Origin: Meandrina meandrites
Taxonomy: Eukaryota > Cnidaria > Anthozoa > Scleractinia > Meandrinidae
Assembly (NCBI GenBank): GCA_963693305.1
Contig: OY855913.1
Coordinates: forward strand, 14,253,522-14,317,521
DNA length: 64,000 nucleotides
Direction of reading: 5' to 3'
The notes beneath the pieces were generated by a model. It was not told the DNA's origin. It searched no databases and saw only the letters and a list, made by a program, of their open reading frames with translations. This document shows positions 36,001-47,496 of this stretch, piece after piece. Both the position numbers and the translations under genes were made by a program. The number at the start of each line of letters is the position of its first letter. Within the stretch, counting starts at the first letter, position 1.

Positions 36001-36793
36001 ACTGCAAGCTAGCGACTGCATATTTACAGCTCACAGGTTATGAGGTGTCGTGCTGAATACTCACAGCAGCACCCCCACCCCTCCTCCCCCCCCCCCCCCC
36101 CCCCCCACTGATGCTGAGTATGCCAGTAGGATGACTGCTGACCAGCATTGTCTTAAGAAAAGGTCAACTTATATTACATTCAAAATAAATCCCTTACCGT
36201 TACTTGATAGCCTGTACTACAATTATTACAAGAAAAGTTCATATATGCAGCATGGGCTATTAGCTAGTTTAATTTTACGCATTTTCCCAGCCTTGCCAAA
36301 TACCATAAACTCGTGAAATATCCACACATATTTACTGTATTTAACATGAAAAAAGGTGTATATGTTACCTGATAAGTATTGCACCATATGTTGCAAGCTC
36401 AGCATCGACCAGTTCACGGCATACATGTGACCAATCTTTGATATCAAATTGTTCAGGTTTTTCTACCTTGTAAGCCACAGGAAATGAGCTGCCCTCTTTC
36501 GGTCCAGGAAGAAATTCAGGAAATCCCCCAGATGGTGATCCAGGTAAGTGTGGTCTCTCTGCAATAGGTGGCTTATAGCCAAGGGCTAGCTCTTGTGTTG
36601 GGAGGCAGCTTAAGTGGGACGTACTTTTCCATGTTGTGGTTTTAATGCCACCATTTCCTGCATGTGGAGGGAAGTTATCCTGTGACGAGCTATGAAACCA
36701 TGTGAACTTAGCATGGTGGAGCCAATTAGAGGGAGACAGCCCAAATGAACAGCTTTTAGTTTTTAGGTTTCGAAGAAAAGTCACCTTGTGCAT
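32646..36793 (-). CDS. TauD/TfdA-family Fe(II)/2-oxoglutarate-dependent dioxygenase
   Basis: Four exons, 36793-36369, 35363-35171, 33352-33140 and 33053-32646, join in phase to give 412 residues from ATG to TGA. The fold's iron ligands are visible: an H-x-E in MEPHNECSYSPFFP (exon 2) and the distal His in LDNQQVLHGRMGW (exon 4), whose Arg would bind 2-oxoglutarate. Exon 3 has the FSGGETVL block. The protein resembles the clavaminate-synthase-like branch. Substrate is unknown. The first ~45 residues are basic, Ser-rich and almost without acidic residues, so mitochondrial targeting is possible. It converges on the LACTB-like gene, whose stop is 2.1 kb away. No lesion seen. Confidence 0.88.
33140..33352 (-). 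CDS. Dioxygenase exon 3
   Basis: 71 codons, phase 0 both ends, TTCTTCAG before, GTTTGT after. Encodes IFMFCLKEPDSFSGGETVLL through WQDRFWVDDLQ. Confidence 0.87.
33973..34184. mobile_element. Decayed MITE in the dioxygenase intron
   Basis: The ends (AAGTTTAGGGACAAAGTTTT and inverse of AAGTTTGGTGACAAGGTTTT) are imperfect inverted repeats of about 30 bp. Confidence 0.5.
34629..35067. mobile_element. 439-bp Tc1/mariner-type MITE
   Basis: TIRs start CAGTCAAACGC and share CCGTAGCCACCC further in; TA lies outside both ends (34627-34628, 35068-35069). No transposase. Inserted between exons 2 and 3 of the dioxygenase gene. Confidence 0.78.
35171..35363 (-). CDS. Dioxygenase exon 2
   Basis: 193 bp after ATCACTGTAG, ending AAAAAG|GTACAA in phase 0. 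Holds the H-x-E iron motif in EPHNECSYSPF. Confidence 0.87.
35364..36368. other. Dioxygenase intron 1
   Basis: No gene or clear repeat boundary; a C21 run at 36086-36106 (G-tract on the coding strand). Confidence 0.6.
36369..36793 (-). CDS. Dioxygenase exon 1
   Basis: 425 bp from the first in-frame ATG to ATCAG|GTAACA (phase 2). Contains the putative targeting segment and ERPHLPGSPSGGFPEFLPG. A TGTAG just upstream of the ATG could be a 5' UTR acceptor. Confidence 0.8.
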
Positions 36794-37093
36794 CTTGCTA
36801 CAGTAAACTGGAATTTGAACAAATTTACCATCATTTTTAACAACTTCACAGTCGTCACCTCTTAAACTATGAAGTTGTCAATAGACTTCTGTCAATCGTG
36901 CATAGCATCCATCTAACTGCAATGTGGCAGGTGACACAGGTCCTGTTTAGGTGTTTAATTCAATTTTTTGGAAAAGCATCCCCACTCCCTTAACATGGGA
37001 GTTTCTCTCCCATGTCACTGACCTTGCATACATGTATATCTGCAATTGAAGGATGTGATTGTTGTTCATCATGGTGTAAGAATTAGCAAAGAT

Positions 37094-37265
37094 GAATGCT
37101 TATTTGTTTGTCTCACGATGGATTTGCTTTGAGTTATCGATCATGATGTTTCGACTACAATGCTGCTAGTCTTCATCAGGAGACGAGCGACTGAGGTCAA
37201 TTGTTGAAGCATTGCGATCAACAACTCAAAGCAATTCCATCGTGAGATAAACGAATAAATGTTCA
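37094..37265 (-). mobile_element. Palindromic mini-element with hammerhead-like hairpin at its centre
   Basis: The arms 37094-37143 and 37213-37265 are inverted copies (CTCACGATGGA...GCTTTGAGTT). Between them on the minus strand lies CTGATGA, one base, a GACTA/TAGTC stem with 9-nt loop, then GAAAC (37179-37148). This is the same plan as the hairpin at 19617-19644. Confidence 0.6.
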
Positions 37266-38229
37266 TGTTTCCTATCTGCAATTTGTTTCGTAATAATATT
37301 GTTACCAGAAGTCTATCACCAACTTCAAAGTCTGTAAAACCTGCGTGCACGTCAGGTACACATAAGGACCTTTAGATAGCAGTACAAGTACATCAGCAGG
37401 GGCGTACCTGCCTTTACACGAAATTACCAGAATTTTTTAGACTTTCTTCTGGCAATCACATAGAAGAAATACTGAGGGTAAAGTCCTGCAGTTTTTGTAC
37501 TCGTTGTGATGTTTTTGTTTTCTCTCGCTATTTTCTCTCTGTGCGTAAAACATGTATTCAAAGTAAAGTTTGGCATGACGAAATGAAACCCAGTCACGTG
37601 TGCGTGACAAACGCGACGGATGTCTAGACAAATTGGCGATCTTTCTGACAAGGTGGTCTGTGACAATGAAGTTATATGATGGAAGACAAAGTGGGCACAT
37701 ACTCTGGAGAAACCCAATGGTCTGGTGGAGACCATCGAGACCACGAATGAAGTCTTGTACCAAAACGTAACAACAGTTCTTACAATTCTTCTTACAATGC
37801 CAGTGTCAACTGCGACACCAGAGCAGTGATTTAGCATCATGAGAAGAGTCGAGAGCTACATGCGTTCAACTATGAAAACTGAGCGGCTCTCCGCTCTGGC
37901 GCTTATGCATGCTTATAGAGAAACTCCGATCGACAATGACATTGTAATACGGGAGTTTTGCGCTAAAAAGAACTAGTCTGAAGGCTAGCTTTTGAATTGT
38001 AATCATCGTAACTTTGTATCAGGTTTGCAACTTTTGAGTTCATTTGTCTTCAGAAATTGAGGCTATTTCAGTGTAGTGCATATATTGCCTTATTAACATT
38101 ATGGAATATTTACCGAATGCGGTGACGTTAAAAGTGAAGAAATACACGGACATTTCCCGAAAACACATGTACATGTTCCAATGTAATAATACAAACAGTT
38201 ATAAGTTTTTAGACACAGGAATGCAAAAC
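37266..38229. other. No gene recognised
   Basis: Overlapping minus-strand ORFs of 138 and 108 codons at 37424-37840 show no motif I know; splice or coding support is lacking. Confidence 0.35.
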
Positions 38230-40552
38230 AAAAATCTAAATGCGCCAAGAAACCGAACCAGCCTGCTTGGATGACTAAAGAGATCTTGTCGTCTATGAAA
38301 ACAAGAGACAAGCTGTTGAAAACGGCGCGAATTTCAAATCTGCCTGCAGACTGGGCACGTTATACGCATGCAAAGGGTAAAACTACAAGTCTCATCAAAA
38401 AACAAAGAGAAGTTTCTTCCACAAGAAAATCGACGAAAACAAAGGAAATCCAAAAGGAGTTTGGCATGCACTCAAAACATTAAGTGGGACTAGTAAACCT
38501 CGAGTTCGCATCGATGAATTAAACACAGGAAACAGCATCATTAGTGACGAAGCTTCCATTGCAAATGAGCTTAATCAGTACTTCGTAAACATCCTAGATC
38601 AAATTGGCAAGGAAAACGACGCTGGCGTAGAGTTTGATGACACCAAGCTGAAAAATTTTGTCTCTTCGCGATTAAATGAAAATGTGGCTTTCAACATCCC
38701 TCCAATAACGCCTAAGCAGATCATTGACACCATAGGGAAAATCGCTTGTAACAAGGCCTCTGGGCACGATGGCATAAGTATTCGTGTGCTCAAAATTATT
38801 GCACCAGCGTTTGCAAGTCCATTATGCAAATTGCTGAACCTTTCAATATCGACAAACAGTTTTCCAGACCGTTGGAAAGTAGCAAAAGTTACACCATTGC
38901 ACAAGGGTGGCGCACGAAGTGATATCAACAATTACCGCCCGATATCAGTTTTACCTGTCTTTTCGAAGATTATCGAAAAACACGTAGCCAGCTGTCTTCT
39001 TAACTTTTTACATGACAACAACATGCTATATGAGTATCAATCAGCCTTCAGGTCAGGTCACTCTACAGAAACAGCTCTAATCAGACTTACGGATCACATC
39101 CTGAAAAACATGGACAATGACGAAGTGACCGGTCTGGTATTTATAGATTTTCGTAAAGCTTTTGATGTTATAAATCACGAACTTCTTCTAAAAAAGCTGT
39201 CTATTTACGGTGCAAGCCCTCCGTCTGTTGCCTGGTTTCAATCGTACCTGTCTCAGAGAAAGCAATTTATTACATTAGGGAAAACCACATCTGAACAACT
39301 GACTATCAGACAGGGCGTTCCCCAAGGATCAATATCGGGACCGGTGCTCTTCCTCCTGTTTGTCAATGACATACCTCTAAACGTTCACAAGTCAACTATG
39401 GATATCTATGCAGACGATACCACCTTGTCTTTAAGCTCAGACTGGAAAGCTATTCCTGCACTAAACAAATCATTAACATAAAGGACTTGACAGAAGTTGA
39501 GAAATGGGCTAGTGAAAACAAAATGTTTATAAATACCAAGAAAACCAAAGCGTTGTTGGCTATGGGAAAGCATCTGCGCAGACGTATAGCCCATGACACA
39601 GGAAAATTTGAAGCTAGGATGCAAAACGCAGAAATTGAACAAGTTGGTAGCTATAAACTTCTTGGAGTGATAATCGACGAGAACCTAACTTACGAAGCAC
39701 ATGTTGACGAACTATGTAACAAACTTTCAAAACAAATTGGTCTTCTACGCCATATAAGCTGCTACTTAAAAAAGAATCAAAAATTGATCTACTATATATA
39801 ACGCAGTAATCAAACCACTCTTCATGTATGCAAGCACAGTGTGGACATCGTGTAACAAAGAGGCACTCGAGAGAGTTCTCCATATGCAAAAACGGGCTGC
39901 GCGTATTATTCTTGCAGCACAACGTACTAGTCAAACTGTCACTTTATTTAATAAGCTAAACTGGATCCCCTTTTACAAAGAAGCTTATATAAATCGATGT
40001 GCACTGGCCTACAAAAGGATAAACAGAACTTTACCTGAATACATGAACACATCTTTAAGGAAAAACTCTGACGTCCATTCGAGAAGTACTAGAAATTGTA
40101 ATTTAAATTTATTATGCCCCTCTCACAGAAACACCTCGGAGGGAGGACGCACTTTCGCCGTCAGAACTATTAAAGATTGGAACAGTTTACCCGGTCTTTA
40201 AAAACAGAGAAGTCCGTTAAATCGTTTAAGGCTAAATTATGTAATACCATTCTTAACTCTCAGAAAATTAATGGAATCTTTTAACTCTTATTATTCGTAG
40301 TATGTTTGAAATTGTAAGTCCAGTTTATTATTTGTAACCTTAATTAAGTAGATGCTATTAGGGCGATCATTAATTAAGTATTTTATTGTAAACAATATAG
40401 TATTTTAGCATTTTATTGTAAATAATATATTTTTAGCATTCTAATTATTTTAAGCTGAGGGCCCCAAGTTTATCAGTAACTTAAGTTACTGTCACGGGTC
40501 ACCCTCATTAAATAAAGTCTTTCACTTCACTTCACTTCACTTCACTTCACTG
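38230..40552 (+). mobile_element. 5'-truncated LINE (CR1/L2/Jockey group)
   Basis: It starts within the linker before RT and ends in a (TTCAC)6 tail at 40520-40550 after a 3' UTR with AATAAA. The endonuclease is absent. Microsatellite-like 3' tails are common in CR1/L2-type LINEs; the precise clade is not settled. Confidence 0.8.
38243..40282 (+). pseudogene. LINE reverse transcriptase, frameshifted
   Basis: The frame runs from PAWMTKEIL through RT motifs KASGHDGI, NNYRPISVLPVFSKIIEK, FIDFRKAFD, RQGVPQGSISGP and the catalytic YADD, then YKLLGV and a C-terminal FAVRTIKDWNSLP. Frameshifts near 38411, 39467, 39789 and 40195 break it into pieces; the original stop is at about 40282. The enzyme would copy element RNA at a nicked target. 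This copy is dead. Confidence 0.88.
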
Positions 40553-40559
40553 AGGAGGG

Positions 40560-41623
40560 TAATAGGGGGTCCTACACAGATTTTACGGACAATTAAGAAA
40601 TTAGAAATAACATATCAATTCAAGTTTATTTTCAGACAAGGGATCCTGAGGTTCATGTATGACATGTATCACAGCAAGCAAAACATTCACAGTTCACAGA
40701 TTTTAATTTCTAAATATTTTCACTGGTATCAGGTGCCCTTTCAGACTGCCTTCAAAAAGTTGTGAAATTGACACGCCTGCATGATATGAAATCAACAACA
40801 GCTTTCAAAATGTAATTCTTATAGAGATGTTTTTTGTTTTTTAGAAACATATTCACCCTCCGCTTTTCAGCAGAACAAAAGGCAAAGGGTTCTGTTAATG
40901 CTTTTTTGCCTTTCCTGGCATCTATTTACATACGACCACCAACATTTACATACATGTATAAGACCACTAATAATTAAAGAAAATATCTACCGCAGCACGA
41001 ATCAGTTCAATGGAAAATGACTCAGCTCATGCGTTCAATATCGCATGTCGTTTCCAGTTGTCATGTCAACCCTCAAAGTGTTTACTGATTGGTGACATGC
41101 ATCAATTACCTTGATGATAAATGAATAACAATGCAGTTCTACATATTCTTGCAAAAAAAGCAACACAAAATGAGAAAAAAATATTTTTGACAATGGATTA
41201 TGTCACAGATTCGTATATGAACTTCATATTATGCAAAAACATCAAAATTCAATTTTTTTCATGAAAAAAGAACGTCTGATACCCTTAATCCTGTATTGCG
41301 CAAAAACTCCTTTCACCCCCCTCTTCACTACAGAAATAAACAAGAAAATAGAAGCTAAGGCTGTGAACAGTCTAACACTAGACCCCTACTCAATCATGTA
41401 CCTCTGCGTAATTTGAGGATGTAGTGACAGTCAGCCTACCCAGCCTCAAAATTTCACAGTAAATATGAACCGGTGAGGTGCAATAGTGAAAAATCAAAAA
41501 ATCTGAAAAAAATTCACAGTATAGCCCTTGGTGAACTATTACTAGAAATGTAGTTTTTATTTTGATCAGATTATTATTTTGGGCGTACGGAGGTCATCTT
41601 GATTTCGCCGCTCTCGAGCGGTG
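40560..41623. other. No gene recognised
   Basis: AT-rich sequence with short ORFs only (for example 61 codons at 41231-41416) and no recognisable repeat end. Confidence 0.4.
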
Positions 41624-42538
41624 TTTCAACAGGGTGGTAAAGGGGGGGGGGGGCCCAATCGCGAATCACAAGCGTATTTTCCCTCAAATCACGAATGACA
41701 TACAGTGGAACCCCATTAATACAGACACCAAGGGGGCAGGCCAAATTGTCCATATTAACGGGGTGTCCGTATTAAGCGGAGTCTCAGAAAAAAGTCACGG
41801 ATACATGTTTTCTCGATGCAAAGACGAAGGCAAACGTTTTTACGGCAACAAAACGTTTTTTAATTGTACTTTAACTGTAACAAATGCAAACTGTGAACTC
41901 TCTGACTAAAATTGATAGTTTTTACAAAAACCTTACGATCTAGTCATACAGGGTCTGGAAGGGGTTTCGCGTGATCCATGAATTGACTGAAAAATAGAGC
42001 ATGAATCGGGAAAACTCATGGAATACGGCCGTGATTTGTGAATTATATATTCACTGTGACGCATGATCATCTAAAGTTGTTGTCTGCGTGAATCGAGATT
42101 TCTACCGATATAATGTCGTGAACATCAAATAACCCTACACGAATACATGTAAATTGTCTGTCAAGATGGTTCAAAATAGGTCTTCTGTCATTGTTATGGA
42201 ACGTAACCGACCATTGTCAAAATGAAACCGTTACCTGTGAGAACGATGCCCAAAAGTGACCAACGTATTATGAGGGAACTGGCCCAGGAACATCGAAAGA
42301 CTGTGCGTCAGCTGACAATGAATCAGACAGACCAACACAAAACACGCTGCAGAAACTTTGCCATTACATATGTACCAAAAAGAGTTACCAGTACTAGGTG
42401 AACGGATTCCTACAGAGCGTGCAGTCTTTTAAAAATGCACCGATTAAATCAAATCAAAACAGTCTCGTGTGATCAATCGGAATATGACTCCACTCCTGAA
42501 GAGGAGGACAACCAGCTAGGGGAGGACCAAGAGAAAGA

Positions 42539-42641
42539 TAGCCTGCGTGCAGACGTCTGCGTAACGCCGTTCCTAATCGTGTTCCAGTATCCCGCCTTTC
42601 CGCGAGAAGCAAAGGAAATGGAGACGTCTGCATGCAGGCTA
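42539..42641. mobile_element. 103-bp MITE with exact 8-bp duplication
   Basis: TIRs TAGCCTGCGTGCAGACGTCT-like (right end with a few changes) and GAGAAAGA on both sides (42531-42538, 42642-42649), consistent with hAT-type insertion. Confidence 0.88.
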
Positions 42642-42794
42642 GAGAAAGAGAGTGGAGTGGAAAACTACGAGATGCCAGTCACTCCCGTGAACTTCTTATC
42701 GAGAAACAATCGATTTCATAGCAATGAACTTCATTGCTTTTATACTTTATCGTCTTCAAACAAAAAGCAAAGAATCATCAGTTTGATCACCTGA

Positions 42795-43499
42795 CAGGCT
42801 TTTAGCCAGGCGGCCGTCCAGCCATCCAAAGGACGGCCACTTTTAAGAAATAGGTGATTTTCGACAGCCTGTTTTGGGCGGCAATTTACGAACTTCTGTG
42901 CTTAATGTAACAAAACAGTGTGTATAAATTTAAAAAAAACTTACATTCCTTTTTGTTCTCGAGTTGTTTTAGTCTTGCTGGCATGTTTTTCTTCTCTATT
43001 TACACTTTTTTAGCGAGTTTCCTTACTGTTTTGTTCGTTCGCACGAATCAAAGTTGAGCAAAGCGATTTCACAAGCAAAGCCGCTGTTCAATAATATTGA
43101 CTCCCTAGTATACCAGAATGCAGTTCGACCAACAAAGCCACGCATGTCTGTTCTTTCGTGTAAGTTCGTGGCTTGACAACTTCAATTTCAATCACTGTTC
43201 ATAACAACTGGAGTTTCTGCCCCAAATATAATTCAATGTTAAACAAGGTAAGTTGAGGAAAGGATAGTTTTGTAAAATTATCAAGGAAAACAGCGGTTTA
43301 ATAGCTTAATTGAAAGACGTTTACAGCTGCTCAGAATCACAGAAATCACGTCTAAGATGCTTTAATTTTTCAAAATTTTCGGGGGGGGGCATGCCCCCAG
43401 ACCCCCCTAGAAACATGACGCCTGCGGCGCCATGTTAAGTGGGCCTTCGGCCCACTAAGAATTTGGACTCCCATTTTCAAAATCCTGGCTAAAAGCCTG
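42795..43499. mobile_element. 705-bp TIR element
   Basis: TIRs CAGGCTTTTAGCCAGG (42795-) and inverse (-43499). GATCACC lies at 42785-42791 and directly after the right end (43500-43506), suggesting a partly decayed target duplication. A G9 run and GCATGCCCCCAGACCCCCC lie near the right end. Confidence 0.75.
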
Positions 43500-44706
43500 G
43501 ATCACCATAGCTTTTGTTTCCTTCCCATCACGGGGTCATTTAAGTTCAAAAACTCTTGCCTATATATAGCTGTCCAGCAACCACAAAGAAGCTTGATCAA
43601 TTCGTTACCTAACCACGTGATTCGTGAAATCTAAAAAAAAAATTCCGTGATTCTAAATGTACGGAAATTTAACCCGTGACTCAAGATCCAGACCCCCCCC
43701 CCCCCACCCCCACCCCCCTTCCAGACCCTGGTCATACACTCCAACTAAACTTTAATAAACTCAACAGTGGAATTATTTGACAATGTCGCAACTTTACTAT
43801 ATACAAGAAATAAAACGCATTTCAACAGAAACAGAATGTTTTATATAACGTTTCCTTTGTAACTGAAACTCGTAACCGTTCTTAAACTCTACCAACCGAT
43901 TTGAAAAAGTTGGTAACTTTAATTTGCACGGAAGATTTTAGCTCGCGACACAAGCAATAGCTGCAGCAAAAAGGCAAAGAAAGTGACATGGTCAAACACC
44001 GGACATCATGCTATTAAGCTTCTGTTTGTAATAAAATGGTTTTAACTCTTTGAATTCTGTCATTATTTGACCAGGGTCCAATGTCTTAAGTTAGAAAATA
44101 ATCGTGACAATTAAAATTCACAGTGCACAGATAAATAGTGTCCGTAAAGCGGGGTTGACAATGTATAAGAGTTTGTCACTCGGGACACGGAAAAGTGTCC
44201 GTTGTCCGTATTAACGGGTGTCTGTATTAAGCAGGTTAATTTAAGAGAAAATGTACGAGGTTTTCGTCGGGACCAACGAAACTGTCCATAATACCGGGGT
44301 GTCCGTATTAAGCAGGTGTCCATAGAGCGGGGTTCCACTGTATGTATTTTATGCAATTTCACGAATTACGTATTTTCATACATAATTTATCACAGAAAAC
44401 AATAGTCACAAATTACTTGATTTCCGTTGCATTTTCTCTGATTTTTCTTGGTAGTAAGGTATTTTCTTAGGGCGACTGAACAACGCTAAAACAGCCGATT
44501 GAAATAAGTTAATTGATTAGATTCTCGATTTTCACGAACGTTTATCCATGATTTACGGATCACTGTCCTCAAAATAAGACGATCACAAGTCACGCTAGGC
44601 TATCAATTCACGGATCACGGCTAGATTTAAGCTCTTTTCACGCGTCACGAGCTTATTTTTGCCCGAATCACGCATCACGCATAACCCCTTTACCACCCTG
44701 TTTCAA

Positions 44707-45355
44707 GCTAAGGGCTCTCATACCGCACATCGCGAAGACCTCGATAATTTTCAAAATCAAAACAACTTTCCCCAGAACAACAAATAGATAATAAGAAAGA
44801 ATAGATAATGATAGTCATTTTGAGTGGTTATAGTCTTTGTTTAGATTTCTTTGTTTAGATTTTTAGTTTCAGCGATATCAGCTCACAAGTTAAAATTGAC
44901 AAAATTCAACGGCTAAAATCGTTGACTGGGACATGAGCTAAGGTAAAGAAACTTATACCACGTGAAAGAGCATTCTTTCTTCTTGTAAAATCCGTTTTCA
45001 AAACCATGGGCAACTCAAAAGATGATTTTTGAGGTCGCAAAATGTAAATGGCACTTTCGTGAAATTTGAGCTTTGCGGTAACGGCCTCCCGTTGATGAAA
45101 ACATATCATGTAAACACTTCTGAACAATTGAGCTTCAAATATATTTCTAATCAAGCACAACCACACATTTACAAAACTATTTTAAGTGTTTTATTTTCGT
45201 TACTAAGAAAAAGTAAAATAATTTAGCCGTTTTGTGCTTTTCATTTGACCTCGGGTTCCAAAGTTTATACGGTTCATGTGACATTTGCAAAGGTCAAAAG
45301 CGGTCTTTATCAGATCAAATCAGTCGGTATCAAGTCATTCAGAATTTGCTTTCTA
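44707..45355. other. No gene recognised
   Basis: AT-rich sequence with short overlapping ORFs (44906-45226) on both strands and no motif I know. Confidence 0.4.
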
Positions 45356-45356
45356 G

Positions 45357-45732
45357 GCCCGGTTCAGACGCCGATCTTTTCATGAGCCGAACCTAATTCC
45401 TTGAATTAAGTACATGAAAAGATCGGCGTCTGAATCAAATTAGAACGGCTATTTCAATTTGGAACGGCTCACCCGTTCTTCCCGCCTGGCTTGGCCGAGA
45501 ATTTCGCCTATGGAACGCCTTTCGAACGGCTTTGATTCACACGCCGTACTTTTCATGTGCCGATCCTAATTCATAAATTATTATAATGTATTTTGCCTGG
45601 TTTTATTGGAACTGTATTAGGAACGGCCAAAAAGTACGGCGTCTGAATCAAGAGGCGTACTTTTGTCAATTTGGGTCGGTCCAAATTCGAATTGAGTTCG
45701 GCTCATGAAAAGTACGGCATCTGAACCGGGCC
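45357..45732. mobile_element. 376-bp MITE
   Basis: The ends GGCCCGGTTCAGACGCCG and, inverted, GGCCCGGTTCAGATGCCG continue with CTTTTCATGAGCCGAAC on both sides. Internal inverted copies of TTTTCATG...CCGATC occur. Flanks CTA/TTA do not match cleanly. Confidence 0.8.
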
Positions 45733-45747
45733 TTATTAACACACATA

Positions 45748-45999
45748 ATATTTTAAAATAAAATAAAAACCACTGTCAATGTGTTTAGCACGGCTGTACT
45801 AATCGAGGACACTGTAAATAGTGAAACAAATATTATAAATCAAACTGGCAGGAGGCTGACCAGTTGGCTATATACAAAGCGCGGAGGAGTTGAATTCGGG
45901 ACCACCGAAGACAAATCCTTCTTGTGGCAGGGAGGATTTGAACCCGGGACCTCCGGATTACAAGTCCAGCGCCCTAACGCTAGGCCACGCTGCCTCCTA
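45748..45999 (-). repeat. tRNA-derived SINE
   Basis: Minus strand: the tRNA-like head at 45997-45927 has an A box (GTGGCCTAGCGTTAGGGCGC) and B box (GGTTCAAATCC) and an anticodon-like TGT loop, but the T stem and acceptor do not pair fully. The body follows and ends AT-rich near 45748. A 3' fragment of the same family lies at about 46697-46745. Confidence 0.75.
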
Positions 46000-47407
46000 C
46001 ACGAATTATTGGTCATACCTTGTTGCAAGTGTCCTGGATATAAAAGCAATCCGAGAAATTAGGTAAAAAACAGCTCCAAGTTCGGTGGATCTGACGATAG
46101 TTGTTGCGTTTAATACTAAAAAGCGACACCGCTTGTCAAAGGTATTGTTGCAACCAGTCGTCATTCGATCGATCGCAAAATTTCTTAGTAATAGTGATCG
46201 ATATAAATCATAACAAGAAAAAGAAAAAAGAAACTAGATGATAATAAGTTATTTCAAACGCTTGTTGACCCTTGATTATTTTTTTTTAGAATATTTGCGT
46301 CGGTTCGTGAATGCTATATGGCATATGTTACTGCCATACAGAATAAGTTCTTGTAAGACTTGTAAGTAATAATTCTTCGCAAAAAAACTAGTTCATTGGA
46401 GTTGCCCGAAGTAAGCAGAAAATGAATCAGGGACTCGAGTCCGTTAGACGATAAGAAATAAACCTTTTTATAAGAATGGCCTAATTTGGCTGTGATATAC
46501 GAATTTGTTCCTTGAGCAAACATTGCAAGAGAACTTTAGCCTATTTGTTTACACTATCAACTAGGGATAGTTAACACTACAGCTGCCCGCGCTGTTATCC
46601 TTTTTTTTTCTCAGCGTATCCGTTACTACAGTCAATTATTTCGCTTGATATTTTGGCTATTCTATTTTCTTAATTGATTGATAAAATAATAAATAAATAA
46701 ATCACTTTATTTAAGTGTCAATGTATTTAGCACTGCTGAAAATCAGTTTTTTGTTTGGAACAGTCTTGCAATAATTTTTCTCGTGTTCTGCTCACAAAGC
46801 ATCACTTGTTTCTGGCCTTCTCTTTTTCAAGATCATGGGACGAGGACGTGCCATGTAAAACAAACTTTCAGTATGAATTGTTGAGGTCAAGTAGCTAAGT
46901 AAAACAAAGATAAATTATGCAAAAATTCTGAAGGATTACATGTAATAGGTCGTAATAATCACTAAAATTTAATTACACGAACGCGTTCCCAACTTCCTGA
47001 GTTTATTTTTTTCTTTTTTTGCTGTAATGAATGATCGTAGCGAGGATAAACTTTGGTAATAGCGAAACGTTTTAAAACTACCAATTGAGACCAGCTGTTT
47101 TCAGACTTTTTGTTTCATTATATTAAAGTGCACCTAACACCAAAAATGTTTTTTCGCTTAATGAAATTGCCGTGTTTTTGTGAGTATTTCCGCGCAAAAA
47201 TGTTTTGATTTGGTTTAATCCTCGATTTTCTGTGCCCTGGTAAAGTACGCAAAAACGCCGCCATTTTGGTTCACTACCGAGTGTGAAGGGGTCTGGGTCT
47301 AGTGCGAGAGTGACGTCAAATCAAGAACACAAAATTAGCACGTCGCAGTAATTCTCCTGTTTCCTTCAGAAAGTACATGGGTCGTACATGCATCCGATGG
47401 AAAAGAA
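46000..47407. other. SINE tail fragment and start of a THAP-bearing element; no host gene
   Basis: 46697-46745 shares GTCAATGTATTTAGCAC with the SINE tail. From about 47128 (AAAGTGCACCTAACACC) sequence leads into the THAP-like remnant at 47408. Confidence 0.4.
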
Positions 47408-47496
47408 ATGCCCACTAAATGTCTTGTAGAGGGTTGTGACAGCTCTTGAAACTTACAAGAGGGAAAAACGCTTCATACGATACCATTCTGTGGAAC
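47408..47496 (+). pseudogene. THAP-like zinc-finger fragment, interrupted
   Basis: ATG followed by PTKCLVEGCDSS, an in-frame TGA, then LQEGKTLHTIPF. The C-x4-C start and HTIPF (FPxxxP-like region) resemble the N-terminus of THAP domains used by DNA transposases. The foldback insertion at 47501 cuts it short. Confidence 0.45.

Larger units (their letters stand above)
41949..43730. mobile_element. Inner TIR element, same family as the outer one
   Basis: TIRs CAGGGTCTGGAAGGGG (41949-) and inverse (-43730); GTCATA duplicated outside (41943-41948, 43731-43736). The interior has CACG/GTGATTCG-like motifs near the ends, a C13 run at 43693-43705 and two further insertions. The 119-codon ORF at 42435-42794 spans one of those insertions, so it is not an original gene. 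Confidence 0.85.
41703..44340. mobile_element. Tc1/mariner-type element, copy 2, interrupted
   Basis: The ends CAGTGGAACCCC (both, inverted) are flanked by TA (41701-41702, 44341-44342). Apart from the insertion at 41949-43730 it follows the copy at 19756-20547. It sits inside the outer element. Confidence 0.8.
41630..44700. mobile_element. Outer TIR element of a five-element nest
   Basis: TIRs CAGGGTGGTAAAGGGG (41630-) and inverse (-44700), with TTTCAA duplicated outside (41624-41629, 44701-44706). A G12 run follows the left TIR. The flanking interior is rich in CACGAATCACG-like motifs, shared with the inner element 41949-43730, so both belong to one family with 6-bp duplications. IS3EU or Dada types give such lengths, but this is a guess. 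Confidence 0.8.

Noticed and set aside
37424..37840. 138-codon minus-strand ORF and overlapping 108-codon ORF
   Set aside because: No recognisable domain, two frames equally open, and no splice or neighbour evidence.
42435..42794. 119-codon ORF as a host gene
   Set aside because: It runs across a 103-bp MITE insertion with an 8-bp duplication, so the present frame is accidental.
45927..45997. Possible tRNA-Thr gene (minus strand)
   Set aside because: T stem and acceptor do not pair fully and the head continues into a SINE body; a similar 3' tail occurs at 46697-46745.
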